Below are positions 37,150 to 46,027 of a stretch of 64,000 bases of DNA, piece after piece. Below the pieces are notes generated by a model. The model searched no databases, was not told the DNA's origin, and saw only the letters and a program-made list of their open reading frames with translations. The DNA comes from Sphingomonas hankookensis (GTDB lineage: Bacteria > Pseudomonadota > Alphaproteobacteria > Sphingomonadales > Sphingomonadaceae): assembly GCF_028551275.1 (NCBI RefSeq), contig NZ_CP117025.1, forward strand, positions 1,049,501 to 1,113,500. Direction: 5' to 3'. Positions within the stretch are counted from its first letter, which is position 1, and each line of letters opens with the position of its first letter. The translations under genes and the position numbers were made by a program.

Positions 37150-37494
37150 TCAGCCGTCATAATCCCCACCGACATTCTGGTTGCGCGGCGGGGCGGCGGC
37201 GGTGAGGCGGAGCGCCTCTGCCGATGCGGCCAGCGAGCCCAGTTCGTCCGGTGCTTCCTCATCGTCGATCTGCACCTTCTGCATCGAGGTGATCACCGCC
37301 TCGCGCAGATGGTCCGGCGTGATGTTTTCCTCGGCGATTTCACGCAGCGCCACGACCGGGTTCTTGTCGCGGTCGCGATCGAGGGTGAGTTCGGCACCGC
37401 CCGAAATCTGGCGGGCGCGCTGGGCGGCCATCAACACCAGGTCGAAACGGTTGGGGATCTTGTCGACGCAATCCTCGACGGTGACGCGCGCCAT
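37150..37494 (-). CDS. rpoZ: RNA polymerase omega subunit
   Basis: This 114-residue omega subunit helps assemble RNA polymerase. It starts [20 protein letters not shown], followed by [11 protein letters not shown] and [15 protein letters not shown], the family signature. The C-terminal tail is acidic then Ala-rich. ATG 37494 has AAGGAAGG upstream and a clear promoter. Confidence 0.97.
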   Translation of the reverse strand: MARVTVEDCVDKIPNRFDLVLMAAQRARQISGGAELTLDRDRDKNPVVALREIAEENITPDHLREAVITSMQKVQIDDEEAPDELGSLAASAEALRLTAAAPPRNQNVGGDYDG

Positions 37495-37536
37495 GAAACG
37501 CCTTCCTTGCAAAACGGAGGGTATCGGAAAGCCCGC

Positions 37537-37565
37537 TGCCTACGCGGGGACGGGCGGAAAGTCAA
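37537..37565 (-). promoter_or_regulatory. Promoter of rpoZ
   Basis: The minus strand shows TTGACT, 17 bases, TAGGCA, about 43 bp before the start codon. The -35 is near consensus and the -10 of the kind seen before other housekeeping genes in this window. Confidence 0.6.
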
Positions 37566-37618
37566 TGAAACTTGGGTGCCGCCCGGCCGTTACGCCATGG
37601 CAACGGATGGGAGCGGGC

Positions 37619-38767
37619 ATGCACGACGGCCAGGAGCCGACCTTCACCGTCGCCGGAAACCGGCTGACGCTGTTGACGGAAGGGCCGGAGCGGCTGTCCG
37701 CGCTGCTGGCGCTGATCGACGGCGCGCGCCATTCGCTGCGCTTCCTGTTCTATATCTGGGAAGAGGATGCGTCCGGCGTCCGCGTCCGCGATGCGCTGGT
37801 CGATGCCGCCAGGCGCGGGGTACAGGTGTCGCTGATCGTCGACGGGCTGGGTGCGGAGGCGGCAGCCAATCGCCGTTTCTTCGAACCGCTGCGCGCGGCG
37901 GGCGGCGATGTCTGCGTGTTCGTGCCGCGCATCGGCCGGCGCTATCTGCTGCGCAATCACCAGAAGCTGGCGCTGGCCGACGACGCACGGGTGATCGTCG
38001 GCGGTTTCAATATCGAGGACGCCTATTTCGGCACTATCGAGGATCAGGCGTGGCGCGACCTGGGGCTGATCGTCGAAGGTCCCGCCGCCGGGCGGCTGGC
38101 CGGTTATTTTGATGCGCTGAAGGCATGGACCGCGCTGCCCGGCGCGCCGCTTCGCAAATTGTCGCGCCTGCTGAACGAATGGAGCGAGGATAGCGGCCCG
38201 ATCCGCTGGCTGCTCGGCGGGCCGTCGCGGCGGCTGTCGCCCTGGGCGCGAATGGTGAAGTACGAAATCCGCCATAGCGAGCGGATCGACATGATCGCCG
38301 CCTATTTCGCGCCCGGCCCGCTGATGACCCGCCGGCTGGACCGGGCGGCGCGGCGGACGCGGCTGCGCATCGTGGTGCCGGCCAAGACCGATCATGCCAT
38401 CGCGCTGCTGGCGGCGCGCTTCACCTATCGCAGCCTGCTGCGCCATGGCGCCGAACTCTATGAATATCGCCCGACCAAGCTGCACACCAAATTGTTTGTC
38501 GCCGACGATGCGGTGCATATCGGATCGGCCAATTTCGACATGCGTTCGATGTTCCTGAACATGGAACTGATGCTGCGGGTCGAGGATGCCGCCTTCGCTG
38601 CCCATCTGCGCGCCTATATGGACCGGGAGGTCGCGCAGTCGCAGCGGGTGACGCGCGAATTGAACCGCGCGCGCGCCGGCTGGTGGACGCGGACGAAGCA
38701 GGCCGGGGCCTATTTCGTGATGGCGGTGCTCGATCCCGAAATCACCGTCTGGCTCAACCGCGACTGA
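37619..38767 (+). CDS. Phospholipase D-family protein, cardiolipin-synthase-like
   Basis: This 382-residue protein has two HKD motifs: NHQKLALADD with His114, Lys116, Asp121, and LHTKLFVADD with His289, Lys291, Asp296. Each is followed by the usual GGFN or GSANFD. Such proteins join two phosphatidylglycerols to cardiolipin or transfer phosphatidyl groups. No N-terminal membrane helices are present, in contrast to ClsA, so it is closer to ClsB/soluble PLD types. The chosen start is ATG 37619 with GGGAG upstream; 37607 is an alternative. It is divergent from rpoZ. Confidence 0.85.
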   Translation: MHDGQEPTFTVAGNRLTLLTEGPERLSALLALIDGARHSLRFLFYIWEEDASGVRVRDALVDAARRGVQVSLIVDGLGAEAAANRRFFEPLRAAGGDVCVFVPRIGRRYLLRNHQKLALADDARVIVGGFNIEDAYFGTIEDQAWRDLGLIVEGPAAGRLAGYFDALKAWTALPGAPLRKLSRLLNEWSEDSGPIRWLLGGPSRRLSPWARMVKYEIRHSERIDMIAAYFAPGPLMTRRLDRAARRTRLRIVVPAKTDHAIALLAARFTYRSLLRHGAELYEYRPTKLHTKLFVADDAVHIGSANFDMRSMFLNMELMLRVEDAAFAAHLRAYMDREVAQSQRVTRELNRARAGWWTRTKQAGAYFVMAVLDPEITVWLNRD

Positions 38768-38810
38768 TGCCGCTTGAGGTACGCGCGACGCTGGTCCATC
38801 GCGTAGCCGC

Positions 38811-39146
38811 ATGGATATTCCCGCATTATACGCACAGCTGATTCAGGAAATCGGCGATGGCACCGGCATGGCGGACAGCCTGTTGCACGTCCATGCCGGC
38901 ATGGCGGTGCTGCTGACCACCCGCGTGCTGACCGGGTATCGCCTGTCGACACCGGTGCCGCTGGCGGTGGTGGCGCTGGCCGAACTGGCCAACGAGGTGC
39001 TCGACCGGCTGCATTACGGGTCGTGGCGCTGGGACGATACGCTGCTCGATATCGTCAACACGATGTTCTGGCCGACGATGCTGTTCATCGGCCTGCGCCT
39101 GCGCAACCGGTTCGAACCGCGGGACGAGCCGGGGAACGCCGGCTGA
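38811..39146 (+). CDS. Small membrane protein of unknown function
   Basis: This 111-residue protein has hydrophobic segments near 28-60 and 83-98. Between them lies LANEVLDRLHYGSWRWDDTLLDI, a pattern seen in small VanZ-like or DUF-type membrane proteins, without firm match. It starts 43 bp after the PLD gene and may be co-transcribed. A membrane-lipid role would fit that neighbour but is a guess. Confidence 0.6.
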   Translation: MDIPALYAQLIQEIGDGTGMADSLLHVHAGMAVLLTTRVLTGYRLSTPVPLAVVALAELANEVLDRLHYGSWRWDDTLLDIVNTMFWPTMLFIGLRLRNRFEPRDEPGNAG

Positions 39147-39180
39147 CCCGCAGCGGTTATATTGGCCAAGGAGAACCACC

Positions 39181-39516
39181 ATGGCCGACACCCCCGCGCA
39201 TCCCCAGGTCGATCCGAAGCGGACCGAGCCGCTCAACGCCTTCGACAACCCGATTGGCTATTCGGGCCAGGAATATGACCGCGAGCGGCAGGCACGACAG
39301 GCCGCCGCCGAAGCCGGTGCTCCCGGCTTCGTGCCATCCGACGACGGCCGCGAAATCCCGCCCGAGGCCGGCCACCGCGCCTCGATCGGCCCCGATGGCG
39401 AGGTCCATGGCAGCGGCGCCAATGCCGGCGGCGGCGCACAGGGCGAGAATTTCGACGACGACGCACCGGGCGAGGGGGCAGGGGTGCCGCCCGCAGAACG
39501 TGCGCCGGATCGGTGA
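39181..39516 (+). CDS. Hydrophilic, probably disordered small protein
   Basis: This 111-residue acidic protein is rich in Gly, Ala, Pro, Asp and Glu, with no hydrophobic core and no Cys. It reads as intrinsically disordered. AAGGAGA lies before ATG 39181, a good ribosome site, and codon use is like that of real genes here. Function unknown. Confidence 0.6.
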   Translation: MADTPAHPQVDPKRTEPLNAFDNPIGYSGQEYDRERQARQAAAEAGAPGFVPSDDGREIPPEAGHRASIGPDGEVHGSGANAGGGAQGENFDDDAPGEGAGVPPAERAPDR

Positions 39517-39534
39517 GCAAGCCGCCCTCTAACC

Positions 39535-39619
39535 GTCACCCCGGACTTGATCCGGGGTCCCGCTTCTTCTGTTGCGGCGGTCAGTAGAAAGCGGGGCCCC
39601 GGGTCAAGTCCGGGGTGAC
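39535..39619. repeat. Palindromic repeat pair, family A (REPIN-like)
   Basis: The left unit starts GTCACCCCGGACTTGATCC. The right unit is its reverse complement and ends GTCCGGGGTGAC. A CCCGCTTCTTCT-containing linker lies between. The pair forms a long hairpin between two convergent genes and may terminate both. Confidence 0.85.
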
Positions 39620-39635
39620 GAGATAGGCCGGTAGC

Positions 39636-40226
39636 TTACCCTCGTGCCTCGCCGATCAGCTTCGCCGCGTTCGCCCCGGCCCAGTCCATCCCCCCGGTGA
39701 CCCGCCACAATTCCTTGCCCGACGCATCATACAGGATCGTCGTCGGCAGGCTGACGCCCATGCCGGTCGAGAATTGCAGCTCCGGATCACGATAGGCAAC
39801 CAGGTTCGCCAGCTTTCGCTCGGTCAGGAACGGCTGCACCTTCCCGGGCTCCATGTCCTGCGACACGGTCAGCACGTGCAGCGACGCCTTCTCCCGCGCC
39901 GCCAGCGCATCCAGCGTCGGCATCTCGCGCACGCACGGCGCGCACCACGTCGCCCACAGGTTCATCAGCACCGGCTTCCCCCGAAAATCGGCCAGTGTCA
40001 CCGGCTTGCCTGCGCCGTCCTGAAAGGCGAACGCCGGCATCGCCTCGCCCTTGTGGCTGCGGTCGATCTTGCCCGCCGCTTCGGGCGCGGCGTCGTTGGC
40101 GGGCGTATCGACGTCGGGCACGGTGCCGTCGCCTTCCGCAGCCGCTTGCTCCGGCGCGGCCGCTCGCTTATCGCAAGCGCCGACGAACAGGCTCAGTCCA
40201 AGGAGAAGCGCGATTACCGGGCGCAT
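39636..40226 (-). CDS. TlpA-like thiol-disulfide oxidoreductase lipoprotein
   Basis: This 196-residue protein is anchored by a lipobox (LFVGAC, Cys18) and linked by a Pro/Ala-rich segment to a thioredoxin fold. The fold has the active-site WCAPC (Cys95, Cys98), typical for periplasmic TlpA/ResA reductases that keep cytochrome or enzyme cysteines reduced. The cis-Pro loop [10 protein letters not shown] is present. ATG 40226 overlaps the start codon of argH on the opposite strand. Confidence 0.88.
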   Translation of the reverse strand: MRPVIALLLGLSLFVGACDKRAAAPEQAAAEGDGTVPDVDTPANDAAPEAAGKIDRSHKGEAMPAFAFQDGAGKPVTLADFRGKPVLMNLWATWCAPCVREMPTLDALAAREKASLHVLTVSQDMEPGKVQPFLTERKLANLVAYRDPELQFSTGMGVSLPTTILYDASGKELWRVTGGMDWAGANAAKLIGEARG

Positions 40227-41607
40227 GGAAGGCTCCAACAGCATGTGGGGCGGGCGCTTCGCCGAAGGCCCGTCGGCGGTGATGCGTGAGATAAACGCCT
40301 CGATCCCCTTCGACAAGCGGATGTGGCGACAGGATATCGCCGGGTCCAAGGCGCACGCAACGATGCTGGGCGCGCAGGGCATCGTCGACCAGGCCGATGT
40401 CGCGAAGATCCTCGACGGACTGGACGCGGTCGCGGCGGACTATGCCGAACAGGGCGTGCCCGACGATCTGACGCTCGAAGATATTCACATGCTGACCGAG
40501 GCGCGGCTGGCCGAAAAGATCGGTCCGGTCGCCGGGCGGCTGCATACCGCGCGCTCGCGCAACGATCAGGTCGCGACCGATTTCCGCCTGTGGACCCGCG
40601 ATGCGATCGATGCGGTCGATGCGGCGCTGGGCCAGTTGCAGGCCGCGCTGCTGGTGCGCGCCGAGGAACATGCCGCCACCGTCATGCCCGGCTTCACGCA
40701 CCTTCAGGTCGCGCAGCCGGTAACGCTCGGCCATCACCTGATGGCCTATCACAGCATGATCGCGCGCGATCGCGGGCGCTTTGCCGATTGCCGCGCGCGG
40801 CTCAACTACAACCCGCTCGGATCGGCGGCGCTGGCCGGGACCGGCTTCCCGCTCGATCGCCATGCGACGGCCAAGGCGCTGGGCTTTGCCGGGCCGACGG
40901 TTAATTCGCTTGATTCGGTGTCCGACCGCGACTTCGCGATCGAATATCTGACCGCCGCCGTACAATGCTCCCTGCACCTGTCGCGCCTGGCGGAAGAGTT
41001 CGTGATCTGGGCGTCGCAGATGTTCGGCTTCGTGTCCTTGAGCGACCAATGGTCGACCGGCAGCTCGATCATGCCGCAAAAGCGCAACCCCGACGCCGCC
41101 GAGCTGGTGCGCGGGCATAGCGGGCGGATCATGGGCTGCATGACGTCGCTGATGGTGACGATGAAGGGCCTGCCGCTCGCCTATTCCAAGGACATGCAGG
41201 ACGACAAGCCGCCGGTGTTCGAGGCGACCGATCTGCTGGCGCTGTCGATCGCGGCGATGACCGGCATGGTCGAAAGCGCGACCTTCCGCCCCGATCGCAT
41301 GCGCGCGGCGGCCGAAACCGGCTTTTCGACCGCGACCGATCTGGCCGACTGGCTGGTGCGCGAAGCGGGCGTGCCGTTCCGCGAGGCGCATCACATCACC
41401 GGCCGCGCGGTCAAGCTGGCTGAGGAAAAGGGCTGTCGCTTGGACGGCCTGACCATCGACGACCTGACCGGCATCGACGACCGCATCCATGCCGGCATCT
41501 TCGACGTGCTGAGCGTCGATGCCTCGGTCGCCAGCCGCAAGAGCTTCGGCGGCACCGCGCCCGATCGGGTCCGCGAAGCCATCGCCGCCGCGCGGGGGCA
41601 GGGGTGA
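40225..41607 (+). CDS. argH: Argininosuccinate lyase
   Basis: It cleaves argininosuccinate to arginine and fumarate, the last step of arginine synthesis. The 460-residue protein has [11 protein letters not shown] at the start, [13 protein letters not shown], the catalytic-loop signature [12 protein letters not shown], and the family's usual C-terminus. Two starts are possible: ATG 40225 or ATG 40243. The latter starts at MWGGRF and has GGAAGG upstream. The first overlaps the divergent tlpA start. It heads the group argH-lipoprotein-lysA-siroheme synthase-zntB. Confidence 0.97.
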   Translation: MEGSNSMWGGRFAEGPSAVMREINASIPFDKRMWRQDIAGSKAHATMLGAQGIVDQADVAKILDGLDAVAADYAEQGVPDDLTLEDIHMLTEARLAEKIGPVAGRLHTARSRNDQVATDFRLWTRDAIDAVDAALGQLQAALLVRAEEHAATVMPGFTHLQVAQPVTLGHHLMAYHSMIARDRGRFADCRARLNYNPLGSAALAGTGFPLDRHATAKALGFAGPTVNSLDSVSDRDFAIEYLTAAVQCSLHLSRLAEEFVIWASQMFGFVSLSDQWSTGSSIMPQKRNPDAAELVRGHSGRIMGCMTSLMVTMKGLPLAYSKDMQDDKPPVFEATDLLALSIAAMTGMVESATFRPDRMRAAAETGFSTATDLADWLVREAGVPFREAHHITGRAVKLAEEKGCRLDGLTIDDLTGIDDRIHAGIFDVLSVDASVASRKSFGGTAPDRVREAIAAARGQG

Positions 41608-41843
41608 GCCGCGCGCTCGCCCTCGCCGTCGTCACGCTGGCCCTCGCCGGCTGTGGCCAGCGCAGCGACCTGCGCCCGCGCGAGAATGCGTCGCTGCCGC
41701 CCGCGCCCTATGGCGCGACCGCGACGCCGACCCCGGCCGAACTGCTCGACCCGACGACGCAGCAGCGGCCGTCGCGCAGCGACGAATTGCTGACCGAATC
41801 GAAGGCGCGCGGCGACGATCCCTTCGCTCTGCCGCCACGCTGA
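41604..41843 (+). CDS. Small lipoprotein, LptM/LppL-like by position
   Basis: This 79-residue lipoprotein has a lipobox LAGC (Cys17) and a short proline-rich, disordered tail. It sits between argH and lysA. In many proteobacteria a small lipoprotein upstream of lysA is LptM (YifL/LppL), which helps mature the LptD-LptE complex. Its usual motif after the Cys is not clear here (CGQRSDLRP). The start is GTG 41604 inside the argH stop. The name is therefore tentative. Confidence 0.72.
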   Translation: MSRALALAVVTLALAGCGQRSDLRPRENASLPPAPYGATATPTPAELLDPTTQQRPSRSDELLTESKARGDDPFALPPR

Positions 41844-41856
41844 CCACGCGCTCCAT

Positions 41857-41952
41857 CGTCACCCCCGCGCAGGCGGGGGTCCATACACGCTACCCGCGCG
41901 ATGGAGTCGCCAAAGCCTGCGTCTATGGATTCCCGCCTTCGCGGGAATGACG
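41857..41952. repeat. Palindromic repeat pair, family B
   Basis: Units at 41857-41882 and 41924-41952 are inverted relative to each other. Each is a short hairpin of the CCCGC...GCGGG type, separated by about 40 unrelated bases. It lies between the lipoprotein and lysA inside the operon. Confidence 0.8.
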
Positions 41953-42000
41953 AGCGGGGACCCATTCTCAACCCGCCCCCGTCGTTCTAAAGGGCCAGTC

Positions 42001-43266
42001 ATGGATAATTTCACCCTTCGCGACGGCACGCTCCATGCCGAGGATGTCAGCCTGCCCGCCATCGCAGATGCGGTCGGCACGCCGGTCTATGTCTATTCGA
42101 CAGCGACGCTCGAACGGCATGTCCATGTGTTCCGCGATGCCGTCGCGGGCCTCGGCAAGGGCGAACCGCTGGTCGCCTTCGCGGTGAAGGCCAATCCGAA
42201 CAAGGCGGTGCTGGCCACGCTTGCCCGCGCCGGCATGGGCGCGGACGTGGTGTCGGGCGGCGAGCTGTACCGCGCGCTCGACGCCGGCATGGACCCCAAC
42301 AAGGTCGTATTCTCCGGCGTCGGCAAGACCGCGGACGAAATGGCGCAGGCGCTGAACGCCGGCATCGGCCAGTTCAACATCGAATCCGAACCCGAACTCG
42401 ACATGCTGTCGGCGGTGGCGACCCGGCTGGGCAAGGTCGCGCAGATCGCCATCCGCGTGAACCCCGACGTGATAGCCGGCACCCATGCGAAGATCTCGAC
42501 CGGCGGCAAGGAGAACAAGTTCGGCATCGACTATCACGCCGCCCCCGCCGCCTATGCCCATGCCGCATCGCTGCCGGGGATCAGGGTACGCGGCGTCGCG
42601 GTGCATATCGGCAGCCAGCTGACCGACCTGCTGCCGCTCGAAGCCGCGTTCGGCCGGGTCGGTGCGCTGATCCGCGACCTTCGCGCCGCGGGGCACGACA
42701 TCACCCACGCCGATCTCGGTGGTGGCCTCGGCGTCCCCTACGACCCCGCCAGGCCGCTGCCGCCCAGCCCGGCCGAATACGGCGCGATGGTCGCCCGCGC
42801 GACCGCCGGCTGGGATGCGCGGCTGATGTTCGAACCCGGCCGGCTGATCGTCGCCAATGCCGGCGTGCTGGTGTCGCGCGTCATCCGCGTGAAGCAGGGC
42901 GCGACCGCGCCGTTCGTCGTCGTCGACGCGGCGATGAACGACCTGCTGCGCCCCAGCCTCTACGACGCCTATCACGACATCCGCGCGGTGACCCCGACCG
43001 GCGAGCGGGCGGTGACCAACATCGTCGGCCCGGTGTGCGAGACCGGCGATACCTTTGCCCTGGGCCGCGAGATGGACGTGGTGGCCGCCGACGATCTGGT
43101 CGCGTTCATGACCGCCGGCGCTTACGGCGCGACCATGGCCTCGACCTACAACTCACGCGCTTTGGTGCCCGAGGTACTGGTGGCCGGCGACCGGTTCGCG
43201 GTGGTGCGCGAACGTCCCCCGATCGAGGCGCTGGCCCAGGCCGACCGCCTGCCGCCCTGGTTGTGA
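42001..43266 (+). CDS. lysA: Diaminopimelate decarboxylase
   Basis: It makes lysine from meso-diaminopimelate with PLP. The 421-residue fold-type III enzyme has the PLP lysine in AFAVKANPN (Lys63), the phosphate-binding GGGLGVPY, the HIGSQ and EPGR motifs, and the active-site Cys in GPVCETGD. Its stop overlaps the following siroheme synthase start (GTGA). Confidence 0.97.
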   Translation: MDNFTLRDGTLHAEDVSLPAIADAVGTPVYVYSTATLERHVHVFRDAVAGLGKGEPLVAFAVKANPNKAVLATLARAGMGADVVSGGELYRALDAGMDPNKVVFSGVGKTADEMAQALNAGIGQFNIESEPELDMLSAVATRLGKVAQIAIRVNPDVIAGTHAKISTGGKENKFGIDYHAAPAAYAHAASLPGIRVRGVAVHIGSQLTDLLPLEAAFGRVGALIRDLRAAGHDITHADLGGGLGVPYDPARPLPPSPAEYGAMVARATAGWDARLMFEPGRLIVANAGVLVSRVIRVKQGATAPFVVVDAAMNDLLRPSLYDAYHDIRAVTPTGERAVTNIVGPVCETGDTFALGREMDVVAADDLVAFMTAGAYGATMASTYNSRALVPEVLVAGDRFAVVRERPPIEALAQADRLPPWL

Positions 43267-44018
43267 ACGGGCTGCCGATCCTGCTGCGCACCGCCGGGCG
43301 CAGCGTGATCCTGGTGGGGGAGGGTGAGGCGGCCGATGCCAAGCGCCGCCTGCTCGAACGCACCGGCCTGACCGTCGTCGCCGATGCCGCCGACGCCCGC
43401 ATTGCCGTCGTCGCCGTCGAGGATGACGGCGAAGCGCGCACCGCGATCGATGCGCTGAAGGCCCGCGGCATCCTCGTCAACGCGGTCGATCGCCTGGCCG
43501 ATTGCGACTTCACCCTGCCGGCGATCGTCGACCGTTCGCCGATCCTGATCGCGATATCGACCGGCGGCGTGTCGGCGGGGCTGGCGGCGGCGATCCGCCA
43601 GCGGCTGGAAGCGATCCTGCCCGCCGGGGTCGGGCGACTGGCCGAAGGGCTGGGCGCCGCCCGCGCCGCCCTGCGCACGCGCTTCCCCGACGGAGGCGAC
43701 CGCCGTCGCGCCATTGGTGCTGCCATCGCCGCAAATGGTCCGCTCGACCCGATGATCCCGCATCCCGACGATGCGGTCGAACGGTGGCTCGACGGCGCCG
43801 CCCCGGTCGCCGGCCGCGTCGAGACAATTCGCCTGCGCTCGCCCGATCCCGACGATCTGAGCTTACGCGAAGCCCGCTGGCTGGGGCAGGCCGACCGCAT
43901 CCACCACACTGCGGACGTTCCCGCAGCGATCCTCGACCGCGCCCGCGCCGATGCGGTGCGGATCATGGGGCCGCTGCCCGCCGATCCGCTTCCCGGCCTG
44001 ACGATCGACCTCGCATGA
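43263..44018 (+). CDS. Precorrin-2 dehydrogenase/sirohydrochlorin ferrochelatase (siroheme synthase N-terminal type)
   Basis: This 251-residue protein matches the N-terminal half of CysG (Met8p type). A Rossmann start VILVGEGEAADAKRRLL, the NAVDRLADCDFTLPAI active-site region and ISTGGVSAGLAAAIRQRLE are visible. It would oxidise precorrin-2 and insert iron to make siroheme for sulfite or nitrite reductase. The uroporphyrinogen methyltransferase half is absent, so a separate CobA must exist. The start is GTG 43263. It is coupled both to lysA and to the zntB-like gene. Confidence 0.87.
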   Translation: MNGLPILLRTAGRSVILVGEGEAADAKRRLLERTGLTVVADAADARIAVVAVEDDGEARTAIDALKARGILVNAVDRLADCDFTLPAIVDRSPILIAISTGGVSAGLAAAIRQRLEAILPAGVGRLAEGLGAARAALRTRFPDGGDRRRAIGAAIAANGPLDPMIPHPDDAVERWLDGAAPVAGRVETIRLRSPDPDDLSLREARWLGQADRIHHTADVPAAILDRARADAVRIMGPLPADPLPGLTIDLA

Positions 44019-44968
44019 CCTGTCGCGCGTGGCATATCGAGGGCGGGCGGGCGACGCCGATCGATCCGCTGGCGGCGGTCGATGCGACCGGCGGCTTCAC
44101 CTGGATCCATCTGCATGGCGAGGGGGAGGTGGTCGCCAAATGGCTGCGCGACCATGCCCATCTGCCCGATTACGTCATCGACCCGCTGACCGCGGTCGAG
44201 ACCCGCCCGCGCTGCGATGCGATCGGCAAGGGGGCGTTCGTCAACCTGCGCGGCCTGTCCGACGATGTGCTCAGCAGCGCCGATCCGCTCGCCTCGGTCC
44301 GCCTCTATGCCAGCGCGGGCCGCGTCCATTCGGTCACCCGGCGCAAGCTGACCGCGTTCCACACCGTCGTCGACCGGGTCGAGCGTGGCGAGGTGGCCGA
44401 TCCCGGCGACCTGATCGTCGCCTTCGCCAGCGCGATCACCGAACAGCTCGACCCGCTGATCGCCGATCTCGGCGACACGCTCGACGAATGCGAGGAGGCG
44501 CTGGACCCCACCCGCATCTTCGAACAGCGCCGTGCCGTCACCCATACCCGCGTCCGCGCGATTGGCTATCGCCGCTTCCTCGTGCCGCAGCGTTCGGCGC
44601 TCGAAAAGCTGGGGCAACTGCCCGGCGACTGGCTGCAGGCCGACGACCGCCTCCACCTCGCCGCCGCCGCCGACCGCGCCGCGCGCATGGCAGAGGAGGT
44701 CGATTCGATCCGCGAACGCGCCGCGCTGGTCCACGAAACGCTGACCGACCTGCGCGCCGAACAGCTCGACCAGCGCTCGCTCCAGATCGCGATCGTGGCG
44801 ATGGTGTTCCTGCCGCTGACCTTTCTGACCGGCCTGCTCGGCATGAACGTGAAGGGGATCCCCTTTGCCGACGAACCCTGGGCGTTCGCCGGGGTCGTCG
44901 GTCTGTGCGTGGCGATGAGCGCAGGGATCGTGGCGTGGTTCGTCCGGAAACACTGGATCGGGCGGTAG
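44015..44968 (+). CDS. zntB: CorA-family transporter, ZntB-like
   Basis: This 317-residue member of the CorA superfamily has a long N-terminal cytoplasmic domain, a helical stalk and two C-terminal membrane helices. The first helix ends in the selectivity motif GMN, here TGLLGMNVKGIPF. The context resembles ZntB (zinc/proton transport) more than CorA because of the following GIP. ATG 44015 overlaps the siroheme synthase stop. The last segment WFVRKHWIGR is the positive C-terminal tail. Confidence 0.87.
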   Translation: MTCRAWHIEGGRATPIDPLAAVDATGGFTWIHLHGEGEVVAKWLRDHAHLPDYVIDPLTAVETRPRCDAIGKGAFVNLRGLSDDVLSSADPLASVRLYASAGRVHSVTRRKLTAFHTVVDRVERGEVADPGDLIVAFASAITEQLDPLIADLGDTLDECEEALDPTRIFEQRRAVTHTRVRAIGYRRFLVPQRSALEKLGQLPGDWLQADDRLHLAAAADRAARMAEEVDSIRERAALVHETLTDLRAEQLDQRSLQIAIVAMVFLPLTFLTGLLGMNVKGIPFADEPWAFAGVVGLCVAMSAGIVAWFVRKHWIGR

Positions 44969-44992
44969 GGCAACCGTTGCGCCACCCACTAC

Positions 44993-45391
44993 GTCACCCC
45001 GGACTTGTTCCGGGGTCCACCGGGCGGCTGGGCGATGGCAGGGGTTCGAAGCCCAATCCTATCGCAAGGTCGTTCCAAGCGGGGTTGTCCCGTTCGATCA
45101 GGTTGCGCTTCCAGTCCCGCCGCCACCGTTTGACAGTTTTCTCACGATAGATGGCAGCTTCCATCGTGGCGGCGATTTCCCAATAGACGAGCCGTTTGAT
45201 GTTTTTCTCGGCAGTAAACCCGCCAAAAGTGCCTTCGCGATGCTGCGCTATCCGGCGCACCAAGTCGGACGTGACCTCGGTGTAGAGCGTTCCATTTCGG
45301 GCGCTGGCGAGAATATAGACGCAAGGTAGGCGTTCGACCATGAACGACTTCCTTATTCTTGCGGTGGGCCCCGGAACAAGTCCGGGGTAAC
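44993..45391. mobile_element. Candidate mobile unit: GIY-YIG gene bounded by family-A inverted arms
   Basis: Two 26-base arms, 44993-45018 and 45366-45391, are reverse complements with 24 matches. They enclose the small nuclease gene. The left arm also encodes the last eight residues and stop codon of that gene. The unit is about 400 bp. The core is shared with dispersed family-A palindromes at 18188, 39535 and 46028. No target-site duplication is evident from inspection. A mobile function is inferred. Confidence 0.55.
44994..45341 (-). CDS. GIY-YIG nuclease-family protein
   Basis: This 115-residue small nuclease has the GIY-YIG order: CVYILASARNGTLY, then SDLVRRIAQHREGT, EAAIYREKTVKRWRRDWKRNLIERDNP and NDLAIGLGF. 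These single-domain proteins are abundant in alphaproteobacteria with no settled role. The second half of the motif reads LYTEVT; close relatives usually have G where E stands, so catalysis may be impaired. The last residues VDPGTSPG and the stop are encoded by the flanking palindrome arm. Start ATG 45341. Confidence 0.83.
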   Translation of the reverse strand: MVERLPCVYILASARNGTLYTEVTSDLVRRIAQHREGTFGGFTAEKNIKRLVYWEIAATMEAAIYREKTVKRWRRDWKRNLIERDNPAWNDLAIGLGFEPLPSPSRPVDPGTSPG

Positions 45392-45404
45392 AAGAAAAAG
45401 CGCC

Positions 45405-45938
45405 CTACCGCGCCACGAAGCCGATCATCTGCTCGACCATCAGCCGCAGCTGCCCGTCGGCCTTGTCGATCGCGCCGTCCTCGACGGTGTTGATCGCCAC
45501 CCCGACCGGCGTCGGCCAGCCGCGCAGCGCGTGGGCGACGGTGCGCAGGGTGGTCATCGTCGCCACCGCTGCCTGCCACCCGGCCGCCGTCGCGACGATG
45601 CCGACCGGCATCCCGTCGAAATAGACGCGGTCGTCGCGGCGCAGCAGTTCGACATGGTCCAGCGCGTTCTTCACCAGCCCCGACAGCGTCCCGTGATAGC
45701 CCGGCGACCCGATGATGATCCCGTCGGCATCGCGCAGCGCGCGCAGGAACGACTGGATGCGCGGATTGCCGCCTGCCGCCTCGGGTTCGTAGTTCGGGAA
45801 GTCGATCGCCGGCCCGGTCAGCAGCGTGGTGCGCGCGCCCAGCGCCTTGGCATGGGTCAGCGCCCGTTCCAGCGCGGCGGCGGTGCCCGAAGTCGGGCGC
45901 AGCGTGCCCCCCAGCGCGACGATATGCGGTTGCTTCAT
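45405..45938 (-). CDS. NADPH-dependent FMN reductase
   Basis: This 177-residue flavodoxin-like reductase has the start IVALGGTLRPTSGT (FMN phosphate loop; the usual GSxR motif is altered to GTLRPTSG) and the flavin-binding GIIIGSPGYHGTLSGLVKNALDHVE. It reduces FMN or quinones with NADPH. Start ATG 45938. It stands alone between the GIY-YIG unit and a repeat. Confidence 0.85.
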   Translation of the reverse strand: MKQPHIVALGGTLRPTSGTAAALERALTHAKALGARTTLLTGPAIDFPNYEPEAAGGNPRIQSFLRALRDADGIIIGSPGYHGTLSGLVKNALDHVELLRRDDRVYFDGMPVGIVATAAGWQAAVATMTTLRTVAHALRGWPTPVGVAINTVEDGAIDKADGQLRLMVEQMIGFVAR

Positions 45939-46027
45939 GCGCGCACCGCTAGCGGATCACGGGGCGCGATGCCACCGTTGAGAAGGGGCGGTCGGGGAGG
46001 GATGCGAGTGCCACCGCCTGCCAAAAC

